64,000 bases of DNA from Agroathelia rolfsii (lineage: Eukaryota; Basidiomycota; Agaricomycetes; Amylocorticiales; Amylocorticiaceae), in NCBI GenBank assembly GCA_018343915.1, contig JABRWF010000007.1, positions 1,612,001 through 1,676,000 on the forward strand, read 5' to 3'. Below the pieces are notes generated by a model. It did no database searches, was not told the DNA's origin, and worked only from the letters and a program-made list of their open reading frames with translations. This document shows, piece by piece, positions 1-13,518 of the stretch (positions within the stretch are counted from its first letter, which is position 1; every line of letters starts with the position of its first letter). The position numbers and the translations under genes were made by a program.

Positions 1-575
1 CCATAGTTGCGTCATGTTGTTACTGACTAAATAACGTTCATCTGGACTTGGGGACTCCTCAGGAGAGCGAGCCCGTTTCCGCATGAACCGTGGCGTCGTA
101 AAGGAAGGCGATTGCATATCGACTTCCATCATGATTATGCGAGAGTAAATTAGAGAGTGTACAAGGTGAGATAGATGGATCTAAAGAGCGAGGAAAGCAA
201 GCAGAGAGCAGATGGAGTAGTACAACGAATGATTTATATGAATGGAGAAATAGTGTTAGTTGCAACGGAGATTTGGAGGCATAAATACAATTGCGGCGCC
301 TAAGGCGGCCCGTGAGAGCCTGTGACGCTGTGCTGGCATTCGATTCGATCACAAGGCGCTTGATACATATCTTGTGCAGCCATGCCACAATTATCTTTCG
401 TCTCATCTAAAACACTGGTCCACAAGAGAGAAAGAAAAAGGAAAACACAGCCAACAAGATACAAAGCATATGAATACAGATTCAAACGAAAACTACAACA
501 CGACTAGTACATCTAGATCTTTTTGTTTGTAATGGTCTAACGATGACATGCTCTCTTGAGCTTTCAGCACTATGC
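1..575. other. 3' flank of the trehalose phosphorylase gene
   Basis: No reading frame here has convincing coding character. The stretch lies just downstream of the minus-strand trehalose phosphorylase stop codon, so its right part is probably that gene's 3' untranslated region and terminator zone. The remainder is unassigned. Confidence 0.5.
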
Positions 576-3324
576 TCAGCCCTGGATGTTTAGACCAGCG
601 CGCGGCAGTCTGGGCTCGTCTTCAGTGTAAGGCTCCCCGGTTTCCTCTCTCAGCATATCATTGATCCATTTGCCATTAGGCTCCAACTTGACACCACGGC
701 TGTACATGACTGCCAAATAGAGCCATGCTGCGGCGTTGCCGACCGTACCAACCTCATCGCTGACGTGCGTGCGGGCGTACTCGCTCATGTCATCGTACAG
801 AGTCTCGTTCGTGTACAGGTCGAACAGGTGCTTAGCAACAGCATCGTTGTCACCCGGCTCTGTCAAGTATCCGGACTTGCCGTCGATGATCTGGAGCGGG
901 ATACCACCCGTGCGCGAGGCAACAACAGGAATACCGGCGTGCAGGGCCTCCGACACCTTGACCTCGAAACCCTCACGGGTCGAGAGCTGAAGGGCAATCT
1001 TGCCGTTGGCCATCAAGGCATTCAGGACTGACGTATCCTCATGTCAATTTTCTTGGTTTCACTCGTATGAGAAACTACTTACGCTGATCGCTGGGTGGAA
1101 TCCTCATGACAACAATATCCTTTGCATACTGCGAGTAATTGTTCTGGATGTTGTTAATGGTCTCATCGTAGATGATGCTAGCGTCGGGGTCATCAACGGC
1201 ACCATGACCACAAATGAGAAGCTGGGGCTCAGAGCCAGGCTTGACACCTTTCTTCTCAAGCAGGGCACGGAACTTGGCATACGAGTCGACGACGTTGGGG
1301 ATACCCTTGGATGGATCGAAGCGAGCAACCTGGACAATGTACTCGCGCATGGGCCACTGGAGCTCGTTCATCTTCTCCTTAGCGCAAAGCCCACGGAACT
1401 CGCCCATGTAAAACTGAGAGTCCCAGGTCTCGAGCTCCTTATTCAAGCCATCGAGCCAATCGGTGGCAGCTCCCAAGAGAGTCAGCTTCTTTGTGGGCAC
1501 AGTGCTAGGCACGAACTTGGACACGGGGTGACCTATTGGAAATTAATTTAGCAATCAGTTATTGGCCAATTATCGGTTAATAGTTGACATACTGATGAAC
1601 AAGTCCGCGTGCTGGATGTTGTTCCACAAATATTGCCAGACCTCTTCCTGAGGTGAGCCTTGCTTTTCGACGAGATCACTACGGATCTCGATATGTGAAC
1701 GGTAGATGATTGGGATTTCCGGTCGCACTTTGCGAATGAGGGGAATCAAACCCGGCATCTGAGGATCATCTAGAATATTTATGGGCATGAGCTGGACGAC
1801 AACAAAAAAAATGTCTATCCTTACCGATGAAAGCGATATCAACACCGCCTTTGGCAAGAGGTCCACCCTCCGCGGTCCAGCGAAGTCCGTTTTTTAGGAT
1901 CCATGCATCGAAGTTGTCCTTTTGGTCCTGAGTCAGACGGAGATCCGGCGCTGCCACACCTTGCAGGATATTGTGGTTGTTCTTTGTGGTACGGAAGACA
2001 GTCGGGGACGGGTTCGGCACATACCTGAGAAAAATGAAGAAGATAGCTACACTTAGTCGCATTCATTAGACATCAATATCAGATGACACTGACCAAGCCA
2101 CATCAACATCCAACAGCGTCAAGAATCTGATTAAGGCATGTCGCATCTGAAGGGACGATTAATTAAGGAACTGAATTCATCTTGTATCGCGGAAGACTGA
2201 CCAATGCAACACCTCCACCCTGCGGCGTGCTGGAGAAGAATCCAATCTTGTATTTCTTTTGACGGAGTTCATCAGCAAGCTTGTTGACAGCCCTCCAAGT
2301 GGTCGCTCCAACGCTCTTCTCGTACTCGGCAATATCATCGATCAAGTGGATCTTGCCACCAGCGTCGACTGTAACCTGGATACATGCGCATATATTCATC
2401 AATAACACGAGTGACAAAAGAAAAGGCTAGGTCTTACTTGGTTGCGGGGGCCAATGGTCTGCATTCAACCGATTAGCTCATGGCTATCAGAATGAGATAT
2501 AAGAAATTGTGCGTACCAAGCGTGGGTTGTTGTTGGGACCGTAGTACATCAGAGCCTTGCGAGCAGCAGAGTCTGCCATTTCGTCAACCGTTCGCTGGAT
2601 AGGCATCTTGCCGGAGATACCCCCAGCCGCATCTCCGAGAACGGAGGGGTCAACGTATACGGTGGGCGTCTCTGCACCAGATGGCACATAAGATCCAGTC
2701 GTGGATGAAATGCGGTGCTTGACGTTCGGCCTGGTGAGCGAATCCGTGTGGGTCTCCTTGATGTTGAAGACGATCGGCACGATATCGAGATCAAGCCAAA
2801 GTCGGGTACAGATGTTAGGCGACTATGATTGCAGAACCGATAATTAACAAATGATTGGTCGACGATCATTCAGAAATAAGTGTTCATACTTCACGGAGGA
2901 GACTAAGGGTGACACCGGCACCCAAGAACTTGCACATGTGCTCTTGCGAGAAGTTCTTGAACGTCCTGAGGACGCGCTCCTCGATGAGCTCGCCTGTAGA
3001 GCCCTTGGGGTCGTAGGGAAGCTCAAAGGATGCGAAATCGGTCGCATATACCGAGTCGTGAATCGATATCGCGATCTCGATTTGTTTTCCGCCGTTGGTC
3101 AATGCCGAGGCAACACCTGCCCACATCGGCTATAATGATAACATATATCCATGCTCAGAGATCGATTATATCATGCTCGCATGGTTGGCTCGCGGACTTA
3201 CGGTCAGGGAGGCAAATGTCTGGAGGTTGGGCTTCTGAGCATGAAAGCTCGAGAGCCTGCGCCTGGCAGCCTCACTGGCGATAGACTGGAACGCAGTCTT
3301 GTCTGCGATGGGGGATGCGGGCAT
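576..3324 (-). CDS. Trehalose phosphorylase (retaining, GT4 family)
   Basis: Cytosolic enzyme that reversibly splits trehalose with phosphate into glucose and alpha-glucose 1-phosphate; it serves reserve-sugar turnover in basidiomycetes. The start codon at 3324 opens MPASPIADKTAFQSIASEA. A first intron (about 3200-3127) leads to an exon reading PMWAGVASALTNGGKQIEIA. About ten short introns follow. The C-terminal exon holds the GT4 nucleotide/phosphate-binding stretch EGFEVKVSEALHAGIPVVAS with the E-x7-E motif, followed by TGGIP. An internal exon reads FVPSTVPTKKLTLLGAATDW, and another contains IVQVARFDPSKGIP, the usual GT4 core. The last residues are RAGLNIQG. Estimated length is about 730-750 residues, as in the family. 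A TATAAAT box lies 53 bp upstream. Identity is firm; some internal splice sites are not individually verified. Confidence 0.92.
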
Positions 3325-4045
3325 TGTTATGAGACAAGGATCAGGAGGGATGGAAAGATAGGACGGAAGGTTGGGGATTTATAGAGAATGGGAATCGGAA
3401 TGGGCCTCGGACTGTGGGGTTAGATTCTGTTCCGCCCTATTTGAGGAGGAGAAACCACGCCGAAGACCAAGACCTTTAAAGGTCATTGGAGCCGGTCTAC
3501 GGCATAAGTCTAGGATGCCCAGAAGATGACCTTCTCCATGAGGCAGGGGCATGTTCTCTCTCTCATGGATCAGGAGGTACACCAAGAAGGCGTCGATAAA
3601 CCAACAGGAACAAATCTATCGTTGATGCAGGCTATGAGATGTTCTATCGTACACAGGGTTATACCCAAAAATGCATATTCTTGATGGAAAAGATAGTCAA
3701 ACGTGCTGTCTGAGAGGACAGCCTTGCTGAACGCACGAGGACAGAAGGCATGAGTATCTCAATTCATCTAAGCCCATGTCTGATGGATATCTCAGCCAAA
3801 TGCGATCACGAAGTCCTGCCTTTCTGCTCATTCTTTCCACCCTGCACACCTCATCAAAACCGAGGACAAATCGATATGCTTCATTGCCTTATCTATAAAA
3901 TTGATCTATATTCTATGTACACAAAAAGGGTCTGTACTTTTACTCTTATGCTCCTGGCAGATCAGCCTGCTACGAATTTAAAACAAAAACAATAGCGTCA
4001 CATATATATGTATGTTTAATTAATTCAGAAGGCAAATATTCTTTT
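3325..4045 (-). promoter_or_regulatory. Upstream region of trehalose phosphorylase with TATA box
   Basis: Gene-free spacer between the trehalose phosphorylase start and the stop of the next minus-strand gene. On the minus strand TATAAAT is present at 3377-3383, 53 bp before the ATG, a plausible core promoter for an abundantly expressed enzyme. The left half (3400-3600) would be promoter and the part near 4000 the 3' flank of the transporter. The open frames here look fortuitous. Confidence 0.45.
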
Positions 4046-6661
4046 TTATGCAAAATTCTCTCCTTCAGAAGCTTCCGTCGCCTCTCCGGCGAGGTTGGTG
4101 TTGTCTACTGCATTTTGTTTATCGCCAAGGTGCCAGTCAGGCATCAGCAGAGATATGATCACGGGGAATACCGCAAGCACGGTTGCCGTAATCACCATCG
4201 TCCGCATTGTGTCACTGTAGGCTATGAGAGCAATCAGCTTCTAGAGACCAAGGTGCGGACACATAAATTGGCACTACCATCAATGGCACCTTCCCGAATA
4301 GGGTTTCCGCGAGGGTAGGATGAGACCGTCGTGATACTGTCGAAGAGCGCCGCACGTTCGGTCGCATTCAGAGAAGGTAAATACTTCTCCAGGTTTTTGG
4401 GCATAGTGTTGGCCCACAGAGCACCCGCTGCAGATCGTGATCAATTGATTGTCTCTCCAAGGGATATAAGGCAAAATGCCAAATATGGCTATAAAACTTA
4501 CCGACGGCGGTGCCGACACTTCCACCGATTTCAGTCAACAGAAGCACAAGAGCAGTGACCATAGCTACATCTGCGTGTGGAACTGAGGCTTGGGCGCCGA
4601 CCTGGAGACATACCGCGGAGAAGCCTCCTCCAAACCCTTGCAAAATTTGTGTCCAAACAAGCTCCGCGGTCGATCCATTCGCGCCCCTTGAGTGGATCAT
4701 AATTCCGCAACCCAGAAGACGAACGCAGAGGCCAAAAACAAGGATCCATTTGTAATGGCGGAAGAGTCCCATAAGGGCACCGGCTATGATGCCAAAAACG
4801 GTCAGGGCCACACTCTGGGTTTCTACGAAGTACGTAGCATCGAGAAGCGACCTGCATAGAGAAACTATGAGCATATGCTTTTATAGCATTTGAATGAAAG
4901 AAGCGAACCATGGCTTGACGATGATAATAAAAGAATACAAATACGTGAATGTGAGGTAGAAGGAAACCTATATAGGGTTTTAATGAGACCATGACCCTTC
5001 AGTTGCCGTAGAATAAACTGCACATACGAAATCAAAAAAGCCAATCAAAGATGCGCCAACTACCGACCAGTTCTTAAGGTGCCTCCACGGAATGACAGGA
5101 TGTTGAGCATAACGCAAGTCCCACGCGGCAAAAACAGGTAAAAGAAGACCTCCAACAACAATCATCGCGATAATAGAACCTTCATGTGCAAACAAAAAAG
5201 CAGTAAGCATTCCCTTGTGAAGATCAGAACGTGGTTTTTATGAATTAACATACCGTTCTTCCACCCGTCTTTTACGGTCGTAGACAATGTGAGCGGCAAT
5301 AGAATCAAGGCCACAGCGGCTCCAAGGAGGATAAGGCCGATGACGTCCAATTCACTTGCAATCTTAAGAGCCTTCTTGACGAATCCTTGATTGCTTGGTC
5401 CTTGGGCGGCGCTTTCATTGGACGACTTGACCATCCCCAGGCGCTTGGCCTTCCTTTCGGCCCATAAAAGGGTAATTATAAGAGGAGAGAGCGAAACGGG
5501 GATCAAGATGGCAAACATGCCGTCTTTTTTCACGCCTGTCAGTTTCACCGCCATTGCCGATAACGTTGACGAAAACGACTCACATCCCCAACGCCAGCCC
5601 GCATGCTTGATAACAGCAGCGGAAATATTTGAACCAATGAAAGCATTGATGATGAAAGGAAGCGAAGTCAGTGATGAGACTAAACCACGCCATTTGAGGG
5701 TTGTGATGTCCGCGATGATGATTTGCGTAAGAAGCTGTAGGCCAGTATAACCACTAAAGGGGATGTCAATGTGGACTTGAGTGGAGGAGAGGGTGCGGCG
5801 TGCAAGAATATACGCACATGGCATAGAGGATGATTCCACCGGCTACAGCCTCAATACTTTGAGCTGAAGCAATAACAATATAACCTATTATGGTGTATGA
5901 GTATGCGTCATTCCGAGGATAAAATGTGTGGCTATGTACCGATAACATAGAAACATACTGCAAGTGGAGCATATCAGATAAGCTCTTTGATGGAAAAGGA
6001 TGCACACAAGGCGATGATTCACAAACTATCGTATATGCATAACCACGTGAAGATATATCTGCAACTTTGGCAATAACAGGCTTTCCGACGGCAACTAGAG
6101 AGGCAGGTGAGTATCATTGTAGGCAAACGGGTAGAAGGCATGCACTGACTTATAATGGCTTGAGCTACCTGGATGGAGGAGATCAGGGTGTGTTCTTCGA
6201 AGTAAGACGTAGCATAGGCGAGATAGGTGTAGGTCGTTTGTCCGTCCAGAGAATAAATGTAGCATGCGAAACTCAGCCTATAGGGCACATAAGTAAGGAT
6301 GTTATGACAAAAGCTTAGCTGGAGAAGCATTCGTAGTACGAACCCAATAAATAGGAACCACTTTGAGTAACCCCTATAAACCTTATGGGTCGCCTCGACT
6401 GTTTTGACGCCCACGGGCTCGTCGACTCGCACATGAAAAGCGCTGGGCTCCGGCGCACGTCGGACTTTAGTCACCAAGTCTGGGGACGTTGGTCGGGAAT
6501 CTTCGTGTTTCCGGGACAAAGAAAGGGTGTCCATGGTCAGTGCTCACACCTTTTATGGCTGAGGAGGAGAACCAAGGGGAGGGAAACTCTAGAAGCGTCC
6601 TAAAGAGCAACTTACCAGGGTCCTCAGTACTTATGGCCTCATAGGCGAAGCCCGGAGACAT
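4046..6661 (-). CDS. Siderophore-iron transporter, MFS (ARN/SIT family)
   Basis: Plasma-membrane or vesicular MFS proton symporter predicted to import ferric siderophores. An early exon reads LDGQTTYTYLAYATSYFEEH, close to the family stretch around the first helices. It is followed by VAVGKPVIAKVADISSRGYA, the SIT form of MFS motif A. Many later exons are hydrophobic helices with short introns. The C-terminus reads MPDWHLGDKQNAVDNTNLAG and ends GENFA. The cytosolic N-terminus is long. I prefer the start at 6661 (MSPGFAYEAISTEDP), joined by a short intron to ALTMDTLSLSRKHED; the alternative start is 6534. Two iron-type GATA elements lie 54-92 bp upstream of 6661, matching regulation by an Sre1/Urbs1-like GATA repressor. 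The substrate siderophore cannot be read from the sequence. Confidence 0.82.
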
Positions 6662-7261
6662 TGGTTAAAGCAGAAATGTAGGAGGGAGTGGCCTAGGCGA
6701 TGCACTATTGTCATATCAGATAAGATCGTGCCACTTTTCGGCTTATCTGATAAATTCTTGGCATTATGATCCGAGCCTCGGCCGCTCGGTTCTTACACAC
6801 CGTCCGGGTCACCCATGCGTCTTGCAGCAAGCATCTAACGTCGCGTCGTATCCTGACTCTCACAGCTATTGCTCAAGACGTTGGCTATGCTGGAAAGAAT
6901 TAATATCGCTTCAGGTGGAGATGTAAGTTCTAGGACCATTTGCACAACGGCAAGCAAACCGAATGAAATTGCTACATATGTACCTTTCGCACGGAAACAT
7001 GTACCTAACGCTTGTATGACAAACTACGGATAAAAATGTGGTTTTAGCCAAACTTGCCCGACCTTCCCAGTCCCTTCTTGCCCTTTGTTTCTGCTCCAAA
7101 CAAAATTTAGACTGTCTAGGCCGGACATGTTACTCTGGAAGAAATCCACTGAGTGTCCAGAAAACTCGATTCAACTGAAGCCACCGCCAATCCGGAGCCG
7201 AAAATATCTACTCAGCTCGTGAATAGTTGGTCTCGCGGCTGACGCGCTAAGTGGAGAATGA
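6662..7261. other. Spacer between ALKBH1-like stop and siderophore transporter start
   Basis: About 600 bp. The left part, up to roughly 6800, is the transporter promoter with its GATA sites. The right part is the 3' flank of the ALKBH1-like gene. No convincing coding frame or RNA gene was seen. Confidence 0.5.
6715..6753. promoter_or_regulatory. Paired iron-regulatory GATA elements
   Basis: ATCAGATAA is at 6715-6723 and TTATCTGATAA is at 6743-6753. The second contains the ATCWGATAA consensus in both orientations, overlapping. ATCWGATAA is the known target of fungal iron-sensing GATA repressors (SreA, Sre1, Urbs1). The sites lie directly upstream of the siderophore transporter start, which gives the match functional sense. 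Binding itself is inferred. Confidence 0.7.
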
Positions 7262-8770
7262 TCATGTGTGGTCGCTGATGGGATTGAATCCCTTAGGGAA
7301 CACCTGCCGGACATTGATGTTGATGCGAGTGGTGTTCATGTATTTTGCGTAGAGTTTCCAGGTGTCATGATCATGTGTCCCTACTGCGGATTCGAAGGAT
7401 GCATGTAAATGCGCAGGTAGAGTGTTTTCAAGAATTCTTGGGACTCCTGTTTATCTTCATTGAGTACCTGAAACAAAGAGAGAGAGAAAACATAGAAGTA
7501 CCATGGTATGCGCGTCTGCACGCTGGCCCGGCCATAATGATGACATCTCCGGAACGTAGAAGGATTGGTGTTGGTTTGGTCTCTCTGGTTAGACCACCAA
7601 TGAGAAAAATGGCAGAATTTCCGAGACTACATGTCGTCGAATTAAATGAAGAGAGTATACCAAGCCGATAACATTGTGGGACTCACGATATAGAGACAAG
7701 TGGTGAGGTGGCACAGACCTCTGAGCGATCAACATGCCCCATAAGTGTGTCCTGCCATTCAATTAGGATGCGGTGGGATTTATAATTCTCTTGTGACAAA
7801 CCTTAAGTTGGTAGAAATTAACTATGCCAGCGTCAGGTTCTGAGTGAAAGTCGAAGCATAAGCAAAGCTGGGTCTAGGAAGAAGAAACGCATGTACCGTA
7901 TGTTTCATCCCAAGAGTCCCAATCAGGACCTAAAGCCCCCCAGTCGGTGCTGTCCTTGGATGAACCAAAGACATCCTTCCAGCTCACCGACCGTACGACA
8001 TCACGGCACAGATCTCGAACTGTCTTGTCGATAGTGCCAGGTCCCTTGGTAAAATCATATTGTTTACTACTCCAGTGATACGACCATCCGATATTTGCCC
8101 ATCGTAATTTTGGAAGTAACTCAGTTGCTGACAGAGCTGTTACAGTCGATGAAGGCGTTGGAGGCGGTTTAGGTTGGGATGCTAGCATCTGGTATGTTTC
8201 AGGGGACGCAGGCTCATTAGATATCAGTTGTCGAGGGCCAGAGTTTGGATCTGCTCGTGTCTCCCGGCTAGCCTTCGGTTGGATCGTAGATTGAGGCGAA
8301 TGCAGATATTCCTCCCAAAGACCTCGTAAAGGCATAGCATAGTGAGCATCCAAATTGGTTTCATTAGGATGGCAGGCATGTTCTGAAAGGGCCCATTTGA
8401 TCAGATGTCTCTGTTTTTCATGAGATAAATATGCAGGTAATATAACCAATCCTACGACTCTAAATCAAGACATCGACCATCCAACCAAGCAAGTTCGCAG
8501 ACCCGCACCAGGAATATCAGGGAATATAAAAGCATCCGATGATCCACAGGGCTTCAGAGGTATTGACTTGCATCGTGTGCTTGTCGTGGAATCTAGGTTA
8601 TTGAAATCCACTACATCTGACAAATCTGGAGGAGGAAACCGAGACTTGTAGTATTTTTCAGCAGCTCTGAATGGTGTCCAATCAAGGTCAGCATTTTTTG
8701 CCTTGTTCCTCTGGGCAAGCTTGACGGTCTTTTTGTAAGCCGAGGACGACGTGGCGGCTGCGGCGGCCAT
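7262..8770 (-). CDS. ALKBH1: AlkB homolog 1-like Fe(II)/2-oxoglutarate dioxygenase
   Basis: Predicted Fe(II)/2OG-dependent nucleic-acid demethylase or hydroxylase; ALKBH1 acts on tRNA and, in animals, mitochondrial tRNA. The start at 8770 opens MAAAAATSSSAYKKTVKLAQ. An exon begins GLVILPAYLSHEKQRHLIKW, then LRWANIGWSYHWSSKQYDFT. After an intron the frame gives YEPDAGIVNFYQLK. The iron ligands are visible: DTLMGHVDRSE supplies H-x-D and ACRRAYHGVPRIL supplies the distal His. TRININVRQVF gives the R-x-N-x3-R type 2OG-binding motif. Stop at 7262-7264 follows NPISDHT. At least six exons; all key residues are present, so the enzyme looks active. It is divergent from LETM1 across 242 bp. Confidence 0.88.
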
Positions 8771-9012
8771 GATAACGACTGTCTACTAATGAAATGATTT
8801 CAAGTTCTGGTGGTCGACTCGGGGTCAACACCATTGGCCCGGCAGCGGGCCGTGACGCAAGGGCACGGCGGTGGCGGTGGCAAAAATACGCTTGACCTTA
8901 TAACTTGCACCTGCACTTCAAGTAGACTGGGCAAGCAGCATACACTGGTATATCCTACGAGTACTAATATCTACACTTTAATAAACCACTCCTGATCTTC
9001 ATCTACATCCTT
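8771..9012. promoter_or_regulatory. Short divergent promoter, ALKBH1-like / LETM1
   Basis: 242 bp separate two head-to-head start codons, so both 5' untranslated regions and core promoters must lie here. A GC-rich run (ggcggtggcggtgg) sits around 8868-8881. No TATA box was recognised with confidence. Confidence 0.6.
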
Positions 9013-11248
<2,236 letters not shown>

Positions 11249-11584
11249 ACGTGATTTGTTAGACTTTATAGTTATTCAAATGCTACCTAATCCCACGACT
11301 CAGTCACTTTAACTATTTCCATTAATTACATTTCAACATCCCAACTGGCCTTCTCTCGTTCGACATATACCAGTGGGTGATTATAAGATATGTTATCAAA
11401 AATATGTACAACGATATAAGATAACGTGAAGACAATCCAGATGATCAGGCAAGCATAACGTAGGTTTCGCAGTGTTAATCTCGAATCTTATCAAAGTAGA
11501 CATCGATAGATAACTTATACAACATGTGTCTGAACAGTTTGCTCCACTTGTACATTGATTCTCATCTAAGTACAGAGAATGGGG
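11249..11584. other. Spacer between convergent genes
   Basis: AT-rich 336 bp between the stop codons of LETM1 and the first DUF6534-like gene. It probably holds both 3' untranslated regions and terminators. No gene seen. Confidence 0.5.
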
Positions 11585-13518
11585 TCAACGTTTATTCCTG
11601 CCCGCGGGAAGTAGAGAAAGTTGGTGGCAGCGACTAACCTGGCCTGGTGACGAAGCCAAATCCCATTCTCCTGATATATGCTTGGCTTCTTTGAGCGAAT
11701 CGCCTTCGTCCCTCTCTCTGTCGGGGGACGATCCAGAAGCGGGAGCTGGATTGACGACATGGACTGAGCGCATTCCGTTGTTATGATTCATCCCTGTAGT
11801 TTGACGGTCACCACTTCGGGAGCTACTAGGGTTGCGAGTGCCAGTAAAAAGGGGGATCTCTTGGACGCCTGCCGCAGTGTGCAGTTCGCGTAACCTACGC
11901 CGAGCATGCAAGCTTGCCAAAAACGAGTTGGAATACACTGCGTAAATGTTTGTATATACGTGATCATGATGAGTAAATGAGCACCATTTTTTGATAAATG
12001 TGCTTACGTTTGCTGATCACGAAATGGGCCCCGAGAAAGATGAGATTGTCCATGCTGACCCACTAGATGAGGAGAAGGTTTGAGACGCATATATGGACCT
12101 GAAAACTGAACTTGGACTCACACATATCAAAGATGCAATCGTTCCCGCACTTGTCAAAGCACCGTTCTCAACAGAATGTCTGATGAGCGTAGCAAGGATA
12201 TCGTCCGTCCTGATTACATGGTAAATAAGCAAGGACTTGATTTCATCCTATTGGTACAACCGATGTGAAAGTTACCGTTTTACGCCATTTCGACCCTTTC
12301 GTAAAAGGGTAAAGATTGATGCGGTAATCAAGACATCGGCGATAGCCGAAGCACTGAGACCCATGGTAAATAACCACTGTGAGCGTTGTTAGAAATCGTC
12401 GCATTTTTGGCTGTCAAAAACTATGATAACGCACTCCATCATGGTTCTTGAAAGCGACGAATGTGTGTTGATGGATCCTGGCAAACGGAACTTAGTACAT
12501 AGTCGCAGCGTGCGTGTCATTTGGTTGCTTACATGGAAGCAGTACTTCCTGTGAGAGTCGCATTAGATGCATAATATATCAGGATAATGAATTGACGCAC
12601 CAAATGCCGATGCCATTCTAATCAAGGCAACAGTCACAATAGGTACCGGGAGCAGAAAGCCCCTACCGCTTACTAGCAGAGCCGTTAGTATGATGTAATC
12701 GTCAACGATGATGCTATACAGACGTTGATAGACTCGGAATGCAAAGAAGCTAAGGGGAAACGCCACAGGGTCAGACATTATCTGTTAATACGAAGAATGA
12801 GGATAGCACACGTACCATTGTATGCAAAATGTTGATATAGCCTGATTATTTATGCGTAGTCAGATATCTTTACCCGGGAATCAGCGGGACAAAGGCATAC
12901 TGTAAGCGCGACGGATACCTGAAGAATTAGTCAACATATTTTCCCCTCAATGGTCACACGGGATTCACTTGCCGCTATTGGCCTACACGGAACACAGTCA
13001 TGAATTGAAAATAAGTCGATTTCTAGACCTTCGTGCAAAAGATATACTTGCATACCATCTGATGTAACTTATATTATCAAACGATCCGAAGTCTCGAATG
13101 AAGTATCCCCAGAGTGCTGCTAAGATCAGCGCCGTGTGGGTTAGGTCAAGGATCCTGTTAATGAATAAAATAAACCTGATTTCTAACTGGCGCAAAGAAC
13201 GACCTGCCTACCACACAAGAGACACCTGGAATACGAAACCCATAAGCGTTCTATGGATTGCACACAAATGATCATAGCACCTACCATGGCTTTCAGAGAG
13301 ATAGGATCTTTAGGAAAGAGTCTAAAGTAGTGTGCACACTGATGTCCTAGCACACCCGTTAAGCTAGAGCGATGGAATAAACGTAGGATAAGCCATGCTG
13401 ATTCTAGTAGAAATTTATTTTGTTACCATAGCGCGATCATACCACCAATCAAGATGGCACCAAACGTATTAGCCACGTTATTAGATGCTATGGCTTCCAG
13501 AAAACTGTCCATGTTCAT
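11585..13518 (-). CDS. DUF6534-type multi-spanning membrane protein, copy A
   Basis: Member of a large basidiomycete-specific family of roughly seven-helix membrane proteins of unknown function. The start at 13518 opens MNMDSFLEAIASNNVANTFG, then AILIGGMIAL. After an intron the frame gives CLTGVLGHQCAHYFRLFPKD and PISLKAM. Then VSLVWILDLTHTALILAALW follows, all family hallmarks. Later exons include hydrophobic helices and the C-terminal YSNSFLASLHARRRLRELHT. A Ser/Asn-rich tail follows, ending PAGRNKR. About ten very short exons; the middle splice sites were not all resolved. Receptor-like roles have been suggested by topology only. It is a tandem paralog of the gene at 15816-17648, sharing intron positions and the motif x-L-x-GVLG-x-QCA-x-YFR. 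Confidence 0.75.

Noticed and set aside
1000..1551. 183-codon plus-strand open frame opposite trehalose phosphorylase
   Set aside because: Lies antisense to conserved GT4 exons and has no recognisable motif.
5973..5981. Another ATCAGATAA (iron-type GATA site)
   Set aside because: Located inside the transporter gene body, far downstream of its start; probably chance.
576..6661. A trehalose/siderophore metabolic cluster
   Set aside because: Only two adjacent genes with unrelated roles; no NRPS, monooxygenase or regulator nearby.
7345..7671. 108-codon plus-strand open frame
   Set aside because: Antisense to ALKBH1-like exons and introns that splice into conserved motifs.
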